From positions 62,001 to 126,000 of the forward strand of contig NZ_JAKSXZ010000101.1 in NCBI RefSeq assembly GCF_022829465.1: 64,000 nucleotides of DNA, in the 5' to 3' direction. Of the stretch, positions 1 to 8,329 are shown in pieces (within the stretch, counting starts at the first letter, position 1; the number at the start of each line of letters is the position of its first letter). The notes under the pieces are model-generated. The model made no database searches. It was not told the origin of the DNA and saw nothing but the letters and a program-made list of their open reading frames with translations. The position numbers and the translations under genes were made by a program. This DNA comes from Methylobacterium sp. J-067 (lineage in GTDB: Bacteria; Pseudomonadota; Alphaproteobacteria; Rhizobiales; Beijerinckiaceae).

Positions 1-1172
1 AAGGCCCGAGGGACCTTGGCTGGCGGGATGGGGGGCGGCGGCGGTGCGAGAGCTTGATGGACGGCAAGCACCGGCTCCTCGACCCTGGAGGCCATGCCCA
101 GAAGCTGTGATGCGACCGCTCGCGCAAGAACCTCTGCAAGGAGCGAGGGAACGGCGTTGCCGAGTTGCCGCTGTGCATCGGCAAGGCTGCCTGTGACGTC
201 CACGTTGTCGGGGAAGGTCTGAAGGCGCGCCATCTCGCGCATCGTCAGACGCCTGTTGTTCCAATGGAACGGACCTGTTGCCGGCCCAGGTTGCGCCTGG
301 ATCGTCCAGGAGGGCTGATCCTTCGCGAGCTTGAGTAGGAAGGACCAGTAGCGCCTACGCCAGCCGAAGAGCGGCTGCCCGCCACCACGGTCAGTGTGCC
401 AGAGGTAGTTGTTGCCCTCGGGTATAGTCGGGAGCAGGCCGCTCCACTTACCTGTGGCCTGGACGTCGAGAGAGGTTGGCTCGGAGAGATCGTGTAGCGC
501 ATCCCACGCGGTCAGATGGCTCGGCGCGTTCTGCGTCCAGTCCCCCACGACGGGTTGCAGATGGGTGGGCTGCGGGAACTCGAACGGCTTTCCGTCGCGA
601 GAACCGAGGACGAACATCCGCCTACGAAGCTGCGGCACGCCATAGTCTGCGGCGTTCAGGGTTCCGATGGTGGCCTTGTACGCGGTGCCGAACTCGGAGT
701 TGATGGCCGCCAGCCGCGAGTGGATGAGTTGGAGCCCCTCGTCCTTCCCACGGAAGCCAAGCCCCTCGACGTTCTCAAGGAGGAACGCCTTGGGCTGCGC
801 TTCTGCGAGCACCCGGAGGTAGCTCTCCAGCGTGGTTGCACGAGGGTCGTCGAGCCGCTGTGTCCTGCCCGTTGCCCAGAACCCAGACTTGGAGAACGGC
901 TGGCAGGGCGGCCCACCGATGAGCACGTCAGCCTCACCGACTTGCAGCCCGGCAGCATCTAGCAGCTCGTCGGTTGTCACAGCAGCCGCATCGCCCTGGA
1001 TGATGGGCCAGGACGGGCGGTTGTGTCGGAGGGTCTCGCAGCAGCGCCGGTCCAGCTCCAGCGCGACAGCCGTGCGGAAGCCTGCGGCCTCGAAGCCGTA
1101 GTCGAGACCGCCAGCGCCCGTGAACAGGCTGATGGCTGTGAGTGGTCCGACCTTCTTAGCCCGCCGTGCCAT
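1..1172 (-). CDS. C5-cytosine DNA methyltransferase, 3' end cut by window edge
   Basis: This gene encodes a DNA (cytosine-5)-methyltransferase, the modification half of a restriction-modification pair. The reading frame is open from an ATG at 1172 to position 1 (about 390 codons), so the C-terminus lies outside the window. The classical motifs appear in order: motif I SLFTGAGGLDYGFE near residue 15 (SAM binding), motif IV GGPPCQPFSKSG near residue 83 with the catalytic Cys, motif VI LLENVEGL near 131, motif VIII QLRRRMFVLGS near 181, and motif X QLGNAVPSLL near 337. The space between VIII and X holds the target-recognition region. Motif X is followed by about 45 visible residues, so little is missing. 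The start overlaps the end of the upstream nuclease gene by 17 bp, which suggests translational coupling. Base composition is lower in GC than the rest of the window. The sequence recognised cannot be told from the protein. Confidence 0.93.
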   Translation of the reverse strand, partial: MARRAKKVGPLTAISLFTGAGGLDYGFEAAGFRTAVALELDRRCCETLRHNRPSWPIIQGDAAAVTTDELLDAAGLQVGEADVLIGGPPCQPFSKSGFWATGRTQRLDDPRATTLESYLRVLAEAQPKAFLLENVEGLGFRGKDEGLQLIHSRLAAINSEFGTAYKATIGTLNAADYGVPQLRRRMFVLGSRDGKPFEFPQPTHLQPVVGDWTQNAPSHLTAWDALHDLSEPTSLDVQATGKWSGLLPTIPEGNNYLWHTDRGGGQPLFGWRRRYWSFLLKLAKDQPSWTIQAQPGPATGPFHWNNRRLTMREMARLQTFPDNVDVTGSLADAQRQLGNAVPSLLAEVLARAVASQLLGMASRVEEPVLAVHQALAPPPPPIPPAKVPRA

Positions 1173-2388
1173 GCACCGCCTCGAACACCGCCGCAGGATT
1201 GCTAGACCACCCTTCCCCTACTGCCACGTTACTCGCGATCTTACCCACGCACCTCTGGTGCTGTGGGAGCGCGGTGGTCAGGGCGTATCGAAACTCCCAA
1301 GCCTCCGTGACCGCATGTAGGCAAGCGGCCACCACGTTGAACTCAGTGGGTGCATAGTAGCGCGAGCAGGGGTCGGACTTGGAGGCGCGTGTGCGCTGGA
1401 AGTCGACCCGAGGCTCACCCGCCTTGTTGCGGACCCGAAGCACGTTCTTGCACTCAATCAACAGGGGTAGGCGATCTCGGTAGCGGAGCCGGATGTCAGG
1501 GTTGCCATCCCCCTCCAGCCTTTCGCACTCCGTCACCCCTTCGACCTTCATGAGGGTCCTACGGAGGTGATCCTCTGCGACCCAGCCTCGCACAGCCATC
1601 TTCAGCCGCTTGGCTCCGGCGATAACCTCCAGAACCTCGTCAGACGTCAGCTCCAGCTCACGAAGGAGGGGGTGTTCGGCTACCGTCGCAGCCTCTCGAG
1701 CCTCCGTCTCTTCGCCCGTCGAGATCGGGGCCGAGAACCTCTCGGGCCGTTCTGCCAGAAGCTGGCGGTTGCCCTGGTCGAGCCCTTGGGCGGCACGCTC
1801 GAACTGGACGTAGCGGAGGAAGCTCTCCCCCGTGCCGCCAACCAGCACCTCGGCGGGCTGCTCAAGGGCCTTGGCTCCTCTGTGGTCACGCTCCCATGCG
1901 AACCACGAGCGTGCCTTGATCTCCTCTGCGTGGCGATCCTTGAACTCAAGCCGGATGAAGAACTTGGTCGGGTTGTGCATCTCAGGATCGACCCCAACGA
2001 AGAAGCCCTCCTCCGGGTCGATGCCGACGAGCAGCGTGGTGTAGAGGCCGGTTGGGTCCTGCCACAGCGTGTGGGTGTTCGCGTCGCGGTACTCCTCCAG
2101 GCTGCCGTACTTGAGCTGGAAGCTCCGCTCATCCACAGGCCGGTTGCGTGTCGGCGTCCGCTTCGCTCTGAAGGCGTAGGCGACGACGCCCATCCGCTCG
2201 CCCGCGCTCGTCTCGAATGTGATGACGAAGGGAGCCTTGCTGGCATCCGACTTGAACAGGATGGTACAGCCCGCTCCTTCGAGAGCTGTCAGCATGAAGT
2301 CGATGAGTGGCTGGCGCGCTGCTGCGCTCACCCCGTACTCGCGAAAGCCGCCAATCATCCGGCTCACCCCGATCCTAACGTGAGGCAA
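1156..2388 (-). CDS. Putative type II restriction endonuclease, PD-(D/E)XK fold
   Basis: This 410-aa protein is most likely the endonuclease partner of the overlapping cytosine methylase. The C-terminal third contains a convincing PD-(D/E)XK active site: NPDIRLRY with D298, followed by LLIECKNVL with E312 and K314. The first 240 residues do not match a family I can name. They contain a FQLKYG segment and alternating aromatic and basic stretches, and may be the DNA-recognition domain. The gene order (endonuclease first, methylase second, 17-bp overlap) supports a coupled R-M system. Upstream lies a 160-bp non-coding stretch with direct and inverted repeats and then tRNA-Ser. GC content and codon use differ from the genes beyond the tRNA, which fits horizontal transfer. 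The nuclease assignment rests on the motif and the neighbour; the specificity is unknown. Confidence 0.75.
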   Translation of the reverse strand: MPHVRIGVSRMIGGFREYGVSAAARQPLIDFMLTALEGAGCTILFKSDASKAPFVITFETSAGERMGVVAYAFRAKRTPTRNRPVDERSFQLKYGSLEEYRDANTHTLWQDPTGLYTTLLVGIDPEEGFFVGVDPEMHNPTKFFIRLEFKDRHAEEIKARSWFAWERDHRGAKALEQPAEVLVGGTGESFLRYVQFERAAQGLDQGNRQLLAERPERFSAPISTGEETEAREAATVAEHPLLRELELTSDEVLEVIAGAKRLKMAVRGWVAEDHLRRTLMKVEGVTECERLEGDGNPDIRLRYRDRLPLLIECKNVLRVRNKAGEPRVDFQRTRASKSDPCSRYYAPTEFNVVAACLHAVTEAWEFRYALTTALPQHQRCVGKIASNVAVGEGWSSNPAAVFEAVHGTAG

Positions 2389-2454
2389 TCATCACGTGCC
2401 CAGCAACCAAGTGCTAGGGCGCGAGAAGCCTAACCACGCATTTTAGGCACTCCG

Positions 2455-2490
2455 TGGGGGACACATCGGGGGATCGACTGGGGGACACAT
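2455..2490. repeat. Pair of 12-bp direct repeats upstream of the R-M genes
   Basis: The 12-mer TGGGGGACACAT occurs at 2455-2466 and again at 2479-2490, exactly 24 bp apart. The pair lies between the restriction gene start (2388) and the tRNA-Ser 3' end (2549). It could be an operator for the R-M genes, recombinase binding sites, or a leftover of an integrase gene. Nothing in the sequence decides between these. Confidence 0.5.
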
Positions 2491-2513
2491 TGATCCTGTC
2501 GATGCCCAAGATG

Positions 2514-2543
2514 CTGTCAATGCAGGGTTTTTAGGATTGACAG
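2514..2543. repeat. Perfect 8-bp inverted repeat beside tRNA-Ser 3' end
   Basis: CTGTCAAT (2514-2521) pairs perfectly with ATTGACAG (2536-2543) around a 14-nt loop. It begins 5 bp beyond the encoded CCA of tRNA-Ser. It could terminate the tRNA transcript, although no T tract follows on the minus strand, or it could be part of an attachment site. Confidence 0.4.
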
Positions 2544-2548
2544 ATCTA

Positions 2549-2638
2549 TGGCGGAGGGAGCGGGATTCGAACCCGCGATACGGTTTCCCGTATACACACT
2601 TTCCAGGCGTGCGCCTTCAACCACTCGGCCACCCCTCC
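2549..2638 (-). tRNA. tRNA-Ser (anticodon GGA)
   Basis: The reverse strand folds as a 90-nt class II tRNA including an encoded CCA (2549-2551). The acceptor stem GGAGGGG pairs with the 3' strand TCCCTCC. The D-arm begins TGGCCGAGTGG, the anticodon loop reads CTGGAAA with anticodon GGA, a long variable arm (TATACGG / CCGTATC) marks it as tRNA-Ser, and the T-arm has the standard GGTTCGAATCC. It reads UCC/UCU serine codons. Its 3' end faces the lower-GC R-M segment, the usual orientation for islands that insert into tRNA genes. Confidence 0.97.
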
Positions 2639-2697
2639 GGTCCGGGGCCAAGCGCCCGGCGCGGGGCCGGGCGCGGATCGGCCGCGCGGAGGGCGTC

Positions 2698-2726
2698 CTG
2701 TATCCTGCGCGAGGGGAGTCACGCAA
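2698..2726 (-). promoter_or_regulatory. Possible sigma70 promoter of tRNA-Ser
   Basis: On the minus strand TTGCGT (2721-2726) and ATACAG (2698-2703) are separated by exactly 17 bp and lie about 60 bp before the tRNA 5' end. The -35 is reasonable and the -10 is weak. Confidence 0.35.
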
Positions 2727-2729
2727 GGC

Positions 2730-2759
2730 GGGACGGGAGGAAATCTCGCCTCCCGTCCC
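2730..2759 (-). terminator. Strong hairpin downstream of glgX
   Basis: GGGACGGGAGG (2730-2740) and CCTCCCGTCCC (2749-2759) form a perfect 11-bp stem with an 8-nt loop, 14 bp after the glgX stop codon. There is no U-rich tail, so it may be a terminator that does not depend on U residues, or a 3' stabiliser. Confidence 0.55.
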
Positions 2760-2773
2760 GATCGTCGTTCCCG

Positions 2774-5041
2774 TCACTCGTTCTCGGCGAGGTGGAAGCG
2801 CACCTGCTCGACATTGGCCCGCTCGAAGGCCTGCATCACGTGCTGGTACGAGCGCTCCATCTCCGTCGCCGCGTCGCCCGGCGTGTCCTCGGGCTTCAGC
2901 ACGAACATCAGCATCGAGCGGCCCGTCACCGCGTAGGGCTGCGCGAAGCCGAAGCTCTCCGCGTCCTGGCTGTCGGGCAGGTTCGTGTCGAGGAGCCGCG
3001 TCCAGGCCTCGCCACCCACCGTCTCCGGCAGGTTGAAGGTCACGAGGTCGTGGTACGCGTTGAACAGCAGGAGCAGCGTCGCGTCGCCGCCCTTCCGGTG
3101 CAAGCCCGTCGCCTGGGCGCGGCCGTCGAGGCGCACGGCGAAGGCGCGGGCCTCCCCGTCCGTCCAGTTCTCCGGGGCCATCTCGCCGCCGTCCGGGCGC
3201 AGCCACGTCACATCCTGGACGCCGAACTCCTCGTCGTAGCGCCCGGTCAGGAACCGGCCGCGGTTGAGGATCGGCAGGGCGTTGCGCAGGATGATCAGGC
3301 GCTGCGTGAACTCCGCGAGGTCCCGCTCCTCCTCGCCGATGGCGTCCCAGTCCAGCCAGGAGATCTCGTTGTCCTGGCAATAGGCGTTGTTGTTGCCGTT
3401 CTGCGTGCGGGCGAACTCGTCGCCGGCCAGCAGCATCGGCGTGCCGCGTGAGAAGAACAGCGTCGCCAGCATGTTGCGCATCTGGCGCAGCCGCACCGCG
3501 CGGATGCCCTGATCCTCCGTCGGACCCTCGACCCCGTAATTGTAGGAGAGGTTGTGCGAGTGCCCGTCGCGGTTGTTCTCGCCATTGGCCTCATTGTGCT
3601 TGTCGTTGTAGGCGACCGTGTCGTGCAGGGTGAAGCCGTCGTGCGCCGTAAGGAAGTTGACGCTCGCCCAGGGCTTGCGGCCGCGCTTGTCGAACTTGTC
3701 CGCCGAGCCGCTGATCCGCGCCGCCATGTCGGGCAGCAGGCCGCCGTCGCCCTTCCAGTAGCCGCGCACGTCATCGCGAAAACGGTCGTTCCACTCGGCC
3801 CAGCCCGGCGGGAAGCCGCCGACCTGATAGCCGCCCGGCCCGCAATCCCACGGCTCGGCGATGAGCTTCACCGAGTTCAGCACCGGGTCCTGGCGGCAGG
3901 TGTCGAGGAAGCCGCCGCCCTCGTCGAAGCCGTAGGGCTCCCGGCCGAGGATCGTGGCGAGGTCGAAGCGGAAACCGTCGACGCGCATCTCCGTCGCCCA
4001 GTAGCGGAGCGAATCGGTGACGAGCTGCAGCACGCGCGGATGCGAGAGGTTGAACGTGTTCCCGGTACCGGTATCGTTGATGTAGTAGCGCTTCTCGTTC
4101 GGCAGCAGCCGGTAGTAAGAGGCGTTGTCGATGCCCTTGAACGAGAGGGTCGGCCCCTTCTCGTTGCCCTCCGCCGTGTGGTTGTAGACCACGTCGAGGA
4201 TCACCTCGAGGCCCGCCCCGTGCAGGCGGGAAACCATCTCCTTGAACTCGGAGAAGGCGAAGTCCGGCACCGCCGCGTAGCGCCGGGCGGGGGTGAAGAA
4301 TGAGATGGTGTTGTAGCCCCAATAGTTCACAAGGTTCTTTTCCTGCAGGTAATCGTCCTGCACGAAGGAGTGAACCGGCAGCAATTCCACCGACGTGACG
4401 CCGAGGCTCTTGATGTAGTCGAGCACCTCCGGCGTGCCGAGGCCGGCATAGGTGCCGCGCAGCTTCTCCGGCACCTTCGGGTGGAGCTTGGTCAGGCCCT
4501 TCACATGGGCCTCGTAGACGATGGTCCGCTCCCACGGCACGTTCGGCTTCTGGTGGCGGCCCCAGGTGAAGGCGGGGTCGATCACCCGCGAGCGGCGGGT
4601 ATACGCGGCGGAATCGCGGTCATCGAAGGTGGTGTCGTCGCCAGTTTCCATCTTGTAGCCGAACAGGGCCGGGTTCCACGTGATGGAGCCGACGAGACCC
4701 TTGGCGTAGGGGTCGATGAGGAGCTTGTTCGGGTTGAACCGGTGCCCGGCGGTGGGCTCGTAGGGGCCGTGGACGCGGAAGCCGTAGATGGTGCCGGGCC
4801 GGGCGTCGGGCAGGTAGCCGTGCCAGATCTCGTCCGTGTATTCGGGCAGTTCGATCCGCTCGATCTCGCGCTCGCCCTGGTCGTCGAACAGGCACAGTTC
4901 GACCTTGGTGGCGTAGGCCGAGAACAGTGCGAAGTTCACCCCCAGCCCGTCCCAGGTGGCACCGAGCGGATAGGGCAGACCCTCCAGGATGCGCGAGCGG
5001 GCCGCACGGGCCTGGAACGTCGAACGAGGGGAATCGGACAT
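2774..5041 (-). CDS. glgX: Glycogen debranching enzyme GlgX (first copy)
   Basis: This 755-aa cytoplasmic GH13 enzyme hydrolyses alpha-1,6 branches of phosphorylase-trimmed glycogen. An N-terminal CBM48-like domain ([21 protein letters not shown]) precedes the catalytic barrel. Active-site regions are intact: DVVYNHT, FRFDLA (nucleophile Asp near 357), AEPWD (acid/base Glu near 394) and TAHDG (near 467). The [11 protein letters not shown] and [10 protein letters not shown] segments are typical of GlgX/TreX enzymes. I chose the ATG at 5041 because CCGGAGACCCC precedes it with good ribosome-binding spacing and the conserved protein begins there; the open frame runs further upstream without family similarity. 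A second glgX lies at 50358-52448 in the trehalose/glycogen operon. The upstream Nudix-like gene ends 106 bp away on the same strand. Confidence 0.95.
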   Translation of the reverse strand: MSDSPRSTFQARAARSRILEGLPYPLGATWDGLGVNFALFSAYATKVELCLFDDQGEREIERIELPEYTDEIWHGYLPDARPGTIYGFRVHGPYEPTAGHRFNPNKLLIDPYAKGLVGSITWNPALFGYKMETGDDTTFDDRDSAAYTRRSRVIDPAFTWGRHQKPNVPWERTIVYEAHVKGLTKLHPKVPEKLRGTYAGLGTPEVLDYIKSLGVTSVELLPVHSFVQDDYLQEKNLVNYWGYNTISFFTPARRYAAVPDFAFSEFKEMVSRLHGAGLEVILDVVYNHTAEGNEKGPTLSFKGIDNASYYRLLPNEKRYYINDTGTGNTFNLSHPRVLQLVTDSLRYWATEMRVDGFRFDLATILGREPYGFDEGGGFLDTCRQDPVLNSVKLIAEPWDCGPGGYQVGGFPPGWAEWNDRFRDDVRGYWKGDGGLLPDMAARISGSADKFDKRGRKPWASVNFLTAHDGFTLHDTVAYNDKHNEANGENNRDGHSHNLSYNYGVEGPTEDQGIRAVRLRQMRNMLATLFFSRGTPMLLAGDEFARTQNGNNNAYCQDNEISWLDWDAIGEEERDLAEFTQRLIILRNALPILNRGRFLTGRYDEEFGVQDVTWLRPDGGEMAPENWTDGEARAFAVRLDGRAQATGLHRKGGDATLLLLFNAYHDLVTFNLPETVGGEAWTRLLDTNLPDSQDAESFGFAQPYAVTGRSMLMFVLKPEDTPGDAATEMERSYQHVMQAFERANVEQVRFHLAENE

Positions 5042-5147
5042 GGGGTCTCCGGTGCTCGGCCCGCCACGTCGCGGCGAGGGCAGTGCGGGAACGTGCCGGA
5101 CGCGGCGAAGCTCCCCCCGCCCGGCGAAAATTTGGTGCGGCGCCGCT

Positions 5148-5849
5148 CTAGCCGAACGCGTGCGCCAGATAGGCCCGCACGAAGGCCGGCATCCGCCGCG
5201 GATCGAGGTCGGCGGGTCCTCGGAGGAGGCGCAGGGCGGCGAGTTCCGGATCGGCCTCCGCCCGGCGGTGCGCCTCAGCCCTGGCCAGGAGGATGTCGGC
5301 GGTCTCGGGGAAGCGCACGGGGCGCAGGAAGGCGAGCTGCCCCTCCCCTTCGAGGAGGATCCACTCCTCGGCGGCGCCCTCGGGCACGGACAGGCCGGTC
5401 TCCTCGGCGAATTCCCGCTCGGCGCTGCCGGCAAGGTCGACCGAATCGCCGCGCAGGTCGTCCCGGTCGGGCGTGCCGCAGGGGAAGTAGAGCTGGCCGG
5501 CATTGGCGGTGTGGGCGCCCATCTCGCCCACCAGCACCGCCCCGTCCGCGCTCCAGGGCACGATCGCCGCGAAGGCGTTGGCGACCGTGGCGTCGAAGGC
5601 CCCGCCGTCGCGATAGGCCACGAATTGCGAGAACCGCGCCTCGAACAAGTCGACCCGGGCGATCCCGCCCTCGACGGTGCAGGCGCAGGACAGGAGGACG
5701 ATGCCGTCGAACAGCGCCGGCCGTGCCGCGCGGCGCCGCTCCCAATGGGCGGCGATCTTGTCCGCGTTGTCCCGCGCCCAGGGCCATGCGTAGGGCACGA
5801 GGCGCCCCTCGATCCCCCGCAGCCGCGTGGCCCGCAAAGCCTCAGGCAC
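5148..5849 (-). CDS. Nudix hydrolase-like protein
   Basis: This 233-aa protein carries a recognisable but degenerate Nudix box, SVDLAGSAEREFAEETGL, in its C-terminal half. The REFAEETGL core that binds metal is intact, while the earlier Glu of the consensus is replaced. The preceding YFPCGTPDRDDL resembles the strand before the box in Nudix proteins that act on complex substrates. The substrate cannot be predicted. Its ATG lies inside the stop region of the upstream phzF-like gene (8-bp overlap), so the two are probably co-transcribed and translationally coupled. Confidence 0.75.
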   Translation of the reverse strand: MPEALRATRLRGIEGRLVPYAWPWARDNADKIAAHWERRRAARPALFDGIVLLSCACTVEGGIARVDLFEARFSQFVAYRDGGAFDATVANAFAAIVPWSADGAVLVGEMGAHTANAGQLYFPCGTPDRDDLRGDSVDLAGSAEREFAEETGLSVPEGAAEEWILLEGEGQLAFLRPVRFPETADILLARAEAHRRAEADPELAALRLLRGPADLDPRRMPAFVRAYLAHAFG

Positions 5850-6726
5850 GCAAGGTGCCCTCCGACACGAGGACCGCCGCGCCGCCGATCTCCACCGAGC
5901 GCAGGGCGCCGGCCGCGATGTCGATCTGCAGGGCGATGGTGCTCGGGCGGCCCATCGCCTGCCCCTGGGCGATGGCGATGTCGTGGATGCCGTCGCCCAG
6001 CGTCTCGAACTGCATCAGCACCCCGGCGAAGGCCGCCGCCGCCGAACCGGTGGCGGGATCCTCCGGCACGCCCATCCGGGGGGCGAACATCCGGGTGCGG
6101 AAGGCGAGGCCCATCCCCTCCGGATCGGGGGCGTAGAGATAGAGCCCGTCGCCCTCCTCCGGCGCGGCGGCGGGACGGGCGGCGTCGAGGCGCGCGGCCG
6201 AGGCGACCGGCACGCAGGTGAAGCGCGGCCCCGTCCCGTGCCGGCTCGGGCGGTGGCGGCCGAAGCCGATCTCCCCCGGCTCCAGGCCAAGGAGGGCGGC
6301 CAGCACCTCCGGCTCCGGTCCCGGCCCGAGAGACTCGGGCAGGGCGGGCAGCTTGAACCGGGCGCGGCCGCCCGTGCCGTCGGGCAAGGTCTCGACGACG
6401 CAGGGCACGATGCCGATCCCCTCCTCCAGGCCGAAGGCGCGGGCGTCGGCGCCGGGCGGATCCTGCAGGGCGAGGAGCACCGCCGTGCCGACGGTCGGAT
6501 GCCCGGCGAAGGGCAGCTCCCGGGCGGGGGTGAAGATGCGCAGCCGCGCCCGGTAGCGGGGCTCGTCCGGCGGGAGCACGAACACCGTCTCCGACAGGTT
6601 GAACTCCTTGGCGATGGCCTGCATCGCCGCCCCGTCGAGCCCTTCGGAATCGAGGACCACCGCCAGGGGGTTGCCGACGAGGGGCTGCGTCGTGAACACG
6701 TCGAGGGTGGCGAAGCGGCGCGTCAT
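5842..6726 (-). CDS. PhzF family isomerase-like protein
   Basis: This 294-aa protein belongs to the PhzF/diaminopimelate-epimerase-like superfamily. Family hallmarks are clear: FNLSETVFVLPP with the conserved catalytic Glu near residue 45, FAGHPTVGTAVLL in the first lobe, and EDPATGSAAAAFAGVL in the second lobe. Most genomic PhzF homologues outside phenazine clusters have unknown substrates, and no phenazine genes are nearby, so no gene symbol is given. The start at 6726 follows an AGAGGTG ribosome-binding site. It sits between pdxY and a Nudix-like gene, with 32 bp to pdxY and an 8-bp overlap with the Nudix gene. Confidence 0.88.
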   Translation of the reverse strand: MTRRFATLDVFTTQPLVGNPLAVVLDSEGLDGAAMQAIAKEFNLSETVFVLPPDEPRYRARLRIFTPARELPFAGHPTVGTAVLLALQDPPGADARAFGLEEGIGIVPCVVETLPDGTGGRARFKLPALPESLGPGPEPEVLAALLGLEPGEIGFGRHRPSRHGTGPRFTCVPVASAARLDAARPAAAPEEGDGLYLYAPDPEGMGLAFRTRMFAPRMGVPEDPATGSAAAAFAGVLMQFETLGDGIHDIAIAQGQAMGRPSTIALQIDIAAGALRSVEIGGAAVLVSEGTLRA

Positions 6727-6758
6727 GGCATCACCTCTGTCGGATGGGGCGGCTGGCC

Positions 6759-7607
6759 TCAGACCGCCTCGGCGGGAAACACGGCGGAGGGGGCGACGAA
6801 CTCGTCCTGCGCGGCCACGGTCAGGATCTCCCGCGAGCCCGCCTCGGCGGTGGCGCGCAGCAGGCCGTAGACCGAGGCCGCCGCCTTCTCCAGCGCCAGG
6901 GCGGCGGAGCGCTCCCGAGCGTAGTGGACGAGGAACAGGGCGGCGATGCAATCGCCCGCGCCGTTGATCGCGAGGTCGAGGCGCGGGGTGCGCACCCGGA
7001 ACAGCCGCCCGCCCTCCCCGGCCAATAGGTCGATGCGGTCGGCGGGGGTCTCGGCCGTGGCCGCCGAGGTCACGACCACCACCCGCGGCCCCCGCGCCTG
7101 CAGGGCGGCGATGGCGGCGCGCGCCTCGTCCAGGGTGCCGCTCGGCAGGCCGGTCAGGAGGTTCAGCTCGAACTGGTTCGGGGTGAGGATGTCGGCGGCG
7201 GGCACGGCACGCTCGCGCATGAACTCGGTGATGCCGGGGCGGACATAGACGCCCTCCTCCGTATCGCCGAGCACGGGATCGCAGCAATAGAGGGCGGCCG
7301 GGTTCTCGGCGCGCACGGCGGCCACCGCCTCCAGGATCGCCTCGCCGATGGCGGCCGAGCCCATGTAGCCGGACAGCACCGCGTCGCAGCGGGCGAGCGC
7401 CCCGCGCTCGCCGACGCCCCGCACCACGTCGCGGATCGTCTCGGCGGCGAAGACCTCGCCCCGCCACGCGCCGTAGCCGGTGTGGTTGGAGAACTGCACG
7501 GTGTGGACCGGCCACACCTCGACCCCGAGCCGCTGCATCGGGAACACCGCCGAGGCGTTGCCGACATGGCCGTAGGCGACATGGGACTGGATGGAGAGGA
7601 CGTTCAC
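6759..7607 (-). CDS. pdxY: Pyridoxal kinase PdxY
   Basis: This 282-aa enzyme phosphorylates pyridoxal to pyridoxal 5'-phosphate in the B6 salvage pathway. It starts with MNVLSIQSHVAYGHVGN, the conserved substrate-binding N-terminus of the family. HTGYGAWRGEVF, CDPVLGD and the ribokinase-fold anion-hole motif NGAGDCIAALFL with the catalytic Asp are present. Length is typical. It is the first gene of a minus-strand set with the phzF-like and Nudix-like genes, and diverges from the DedA gene. PLP is the cofactor of glycogen phosphorylase encoded elsewhere in the window, but no direct link is implied. Confidence 0.94.
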   Translation of the reverse strand: MNVLSIQSHVAYGHVGNASAVFPMQRLGVEVWPVHTVQFSNHTGYGAWRGEVFAAETIRDVVRGVGERGALARCDAVLSGYMGSAAIGEAILEAVAAVRAENPAALYCCDPVLGDTEEGVYVRPGITEFMRERAVPAADILTPNQFELNLLTGLPSGTLDEARAAIAALQARGPRVVVVTSAATAETPADRIDLLAGEGGRLFRVRTPRLDLAINGAGDCIAALFLVHYARERSAALALEKAAASVYGLLRATAEAGSREILTVAAQDEFVAPSAVFPAEAV

Positions 7608-7726
7608 TTAAAGGGCTCCTCGACGCGCCGTGGTTAGCCCGTTCCACGCGCCTTCGCACCCCCGCTCTTGCCGAGCTGCCATGCCGGACTCAGATGGGAC
7701 CGACGCAAGGAGAGCTTTCCGCCCCC

Positions 7727-8248
7727 ATGGACATCGAAGCCCTCAAGGACTCGACGATGGCCTTCGTCGAGACCCACAAGGCCTGGGCGCCGCTGATCGC
7801 GGCCGGGCTCGCCTTCTGCGAATCGATCGCCGTCCTCTCGATCTTCGTGCCCGCGACGGTGATCCTCGTGGCCGTCGGCGCGCTGGTCGGCGGGGCCGGG
7901 CTCGCCTTCTGGCCGGTGGTGATCGGCGCCGCCGTCGGAGCGGCCCTGGGCGATTGGGTCTCCTACGAGTTCGGCCACTGGCTCGGGCCGGGCGCCAAGC
8001 AGAAATGGCCCCTGAGCCGCTACCCCGAGATGACCGCCAAGGCCGAGGGGTTCATCCACCGCTGGGGCGTCGCCGCCGTGGCGCTCGGGCGCTTCTTCGG
8101 CCCGGCGCGGGCCCTCGTGCCGCTGCTCGCCGGGGTGCTCGGCATGAGCCGCCTGCCCTTCCAACTGGCCAACGTCGCCTCGGCCTTGGTCTGGGCCTTC
8201 GTGCTGCTGGCGCCCGGCGCCGGGCTGCTCGCGTGGTTCGAGAAGTGA
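7727..8248 (+). CDS. DedA family membrane protein
   Basis: This protein of about 173 aa is a DedA/SNARE-associated family inner-membrane protein, a group now linked to lipid carrier flipping and membrane homeostasis. Hydrophobic segments lie near residues 18-50 and 60-80 and at the C-terminus (ALVWAFVLLAPGAGLLAW). The signature ESIAVLSIFVPATVILVAVGALVG, the GDWVSYEFGHWLG loop and the RFFGPARALVPLLAGVLGMS segment with its conserved arginines are visible. I chose the ATG at 7727, which has AAGGAG 14 nt upstream; an in-frame ATG at 7694 lacks a ribosome-binding site. It is slightly shorter than the typical 200 aa. Confidence 0.9.
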   Translation: MDIEALKDSTMAFVETHKAWAPLIAAGLAFCESIAVLSIFVPATVILVAVGALVGGAGLAFWPVVIGAAVGAALGDWVSYEFGHWLGPGAKQKWPLSRYPEMTAKAEGFIHRWGVAAVALGRFFGPARALVPLLAGVLGMSRLPFQLANVASALVWAFVLLAPGAGLLAWFEK

Positions 8249-8302
8249 GCCGCGTGATGCCGCGCCGCAGGTGACGCGGCCGACGCGCGCCTTCACCATG
8301 TC

Positions 8303-8327
8303 CCGATTCGGCACGATACCGATTCGG
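8303..8327. repeat. 9-bp tandem-spaced direct repeat before mmcB
   Basis: CCGATTCGG occurs at 8303-8311 and 8319-8327, 16 bp apart, immediately before the mmcB start codon. No GTTC-N7-GTTC SOS box of the alphaproteobacterial type is present. The pair may be an operator or a chance repeat. Confidence 0.35.
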
Positions 8328-8329
8328 TC

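Noticed and set aside
5842..6726. Reading the PhzF-like gene as phenazine biosynthesis
   Set aside because: No other phenazine genes are nearby and most PhzF homologues have unrelated, unknown functions.
7633..7653. GGAAC on the minus strand before pdxY
   Set aside because: No GTT follows at 16-19 nt; the position reads GTC or CGA instead.
8249..8329. SOS (LexA) box before mmcB
   Set aside because: The GTTC-N7-GTTC pattern of Alphaproteobacteria is absent; only an unrelated direct repeat is present.
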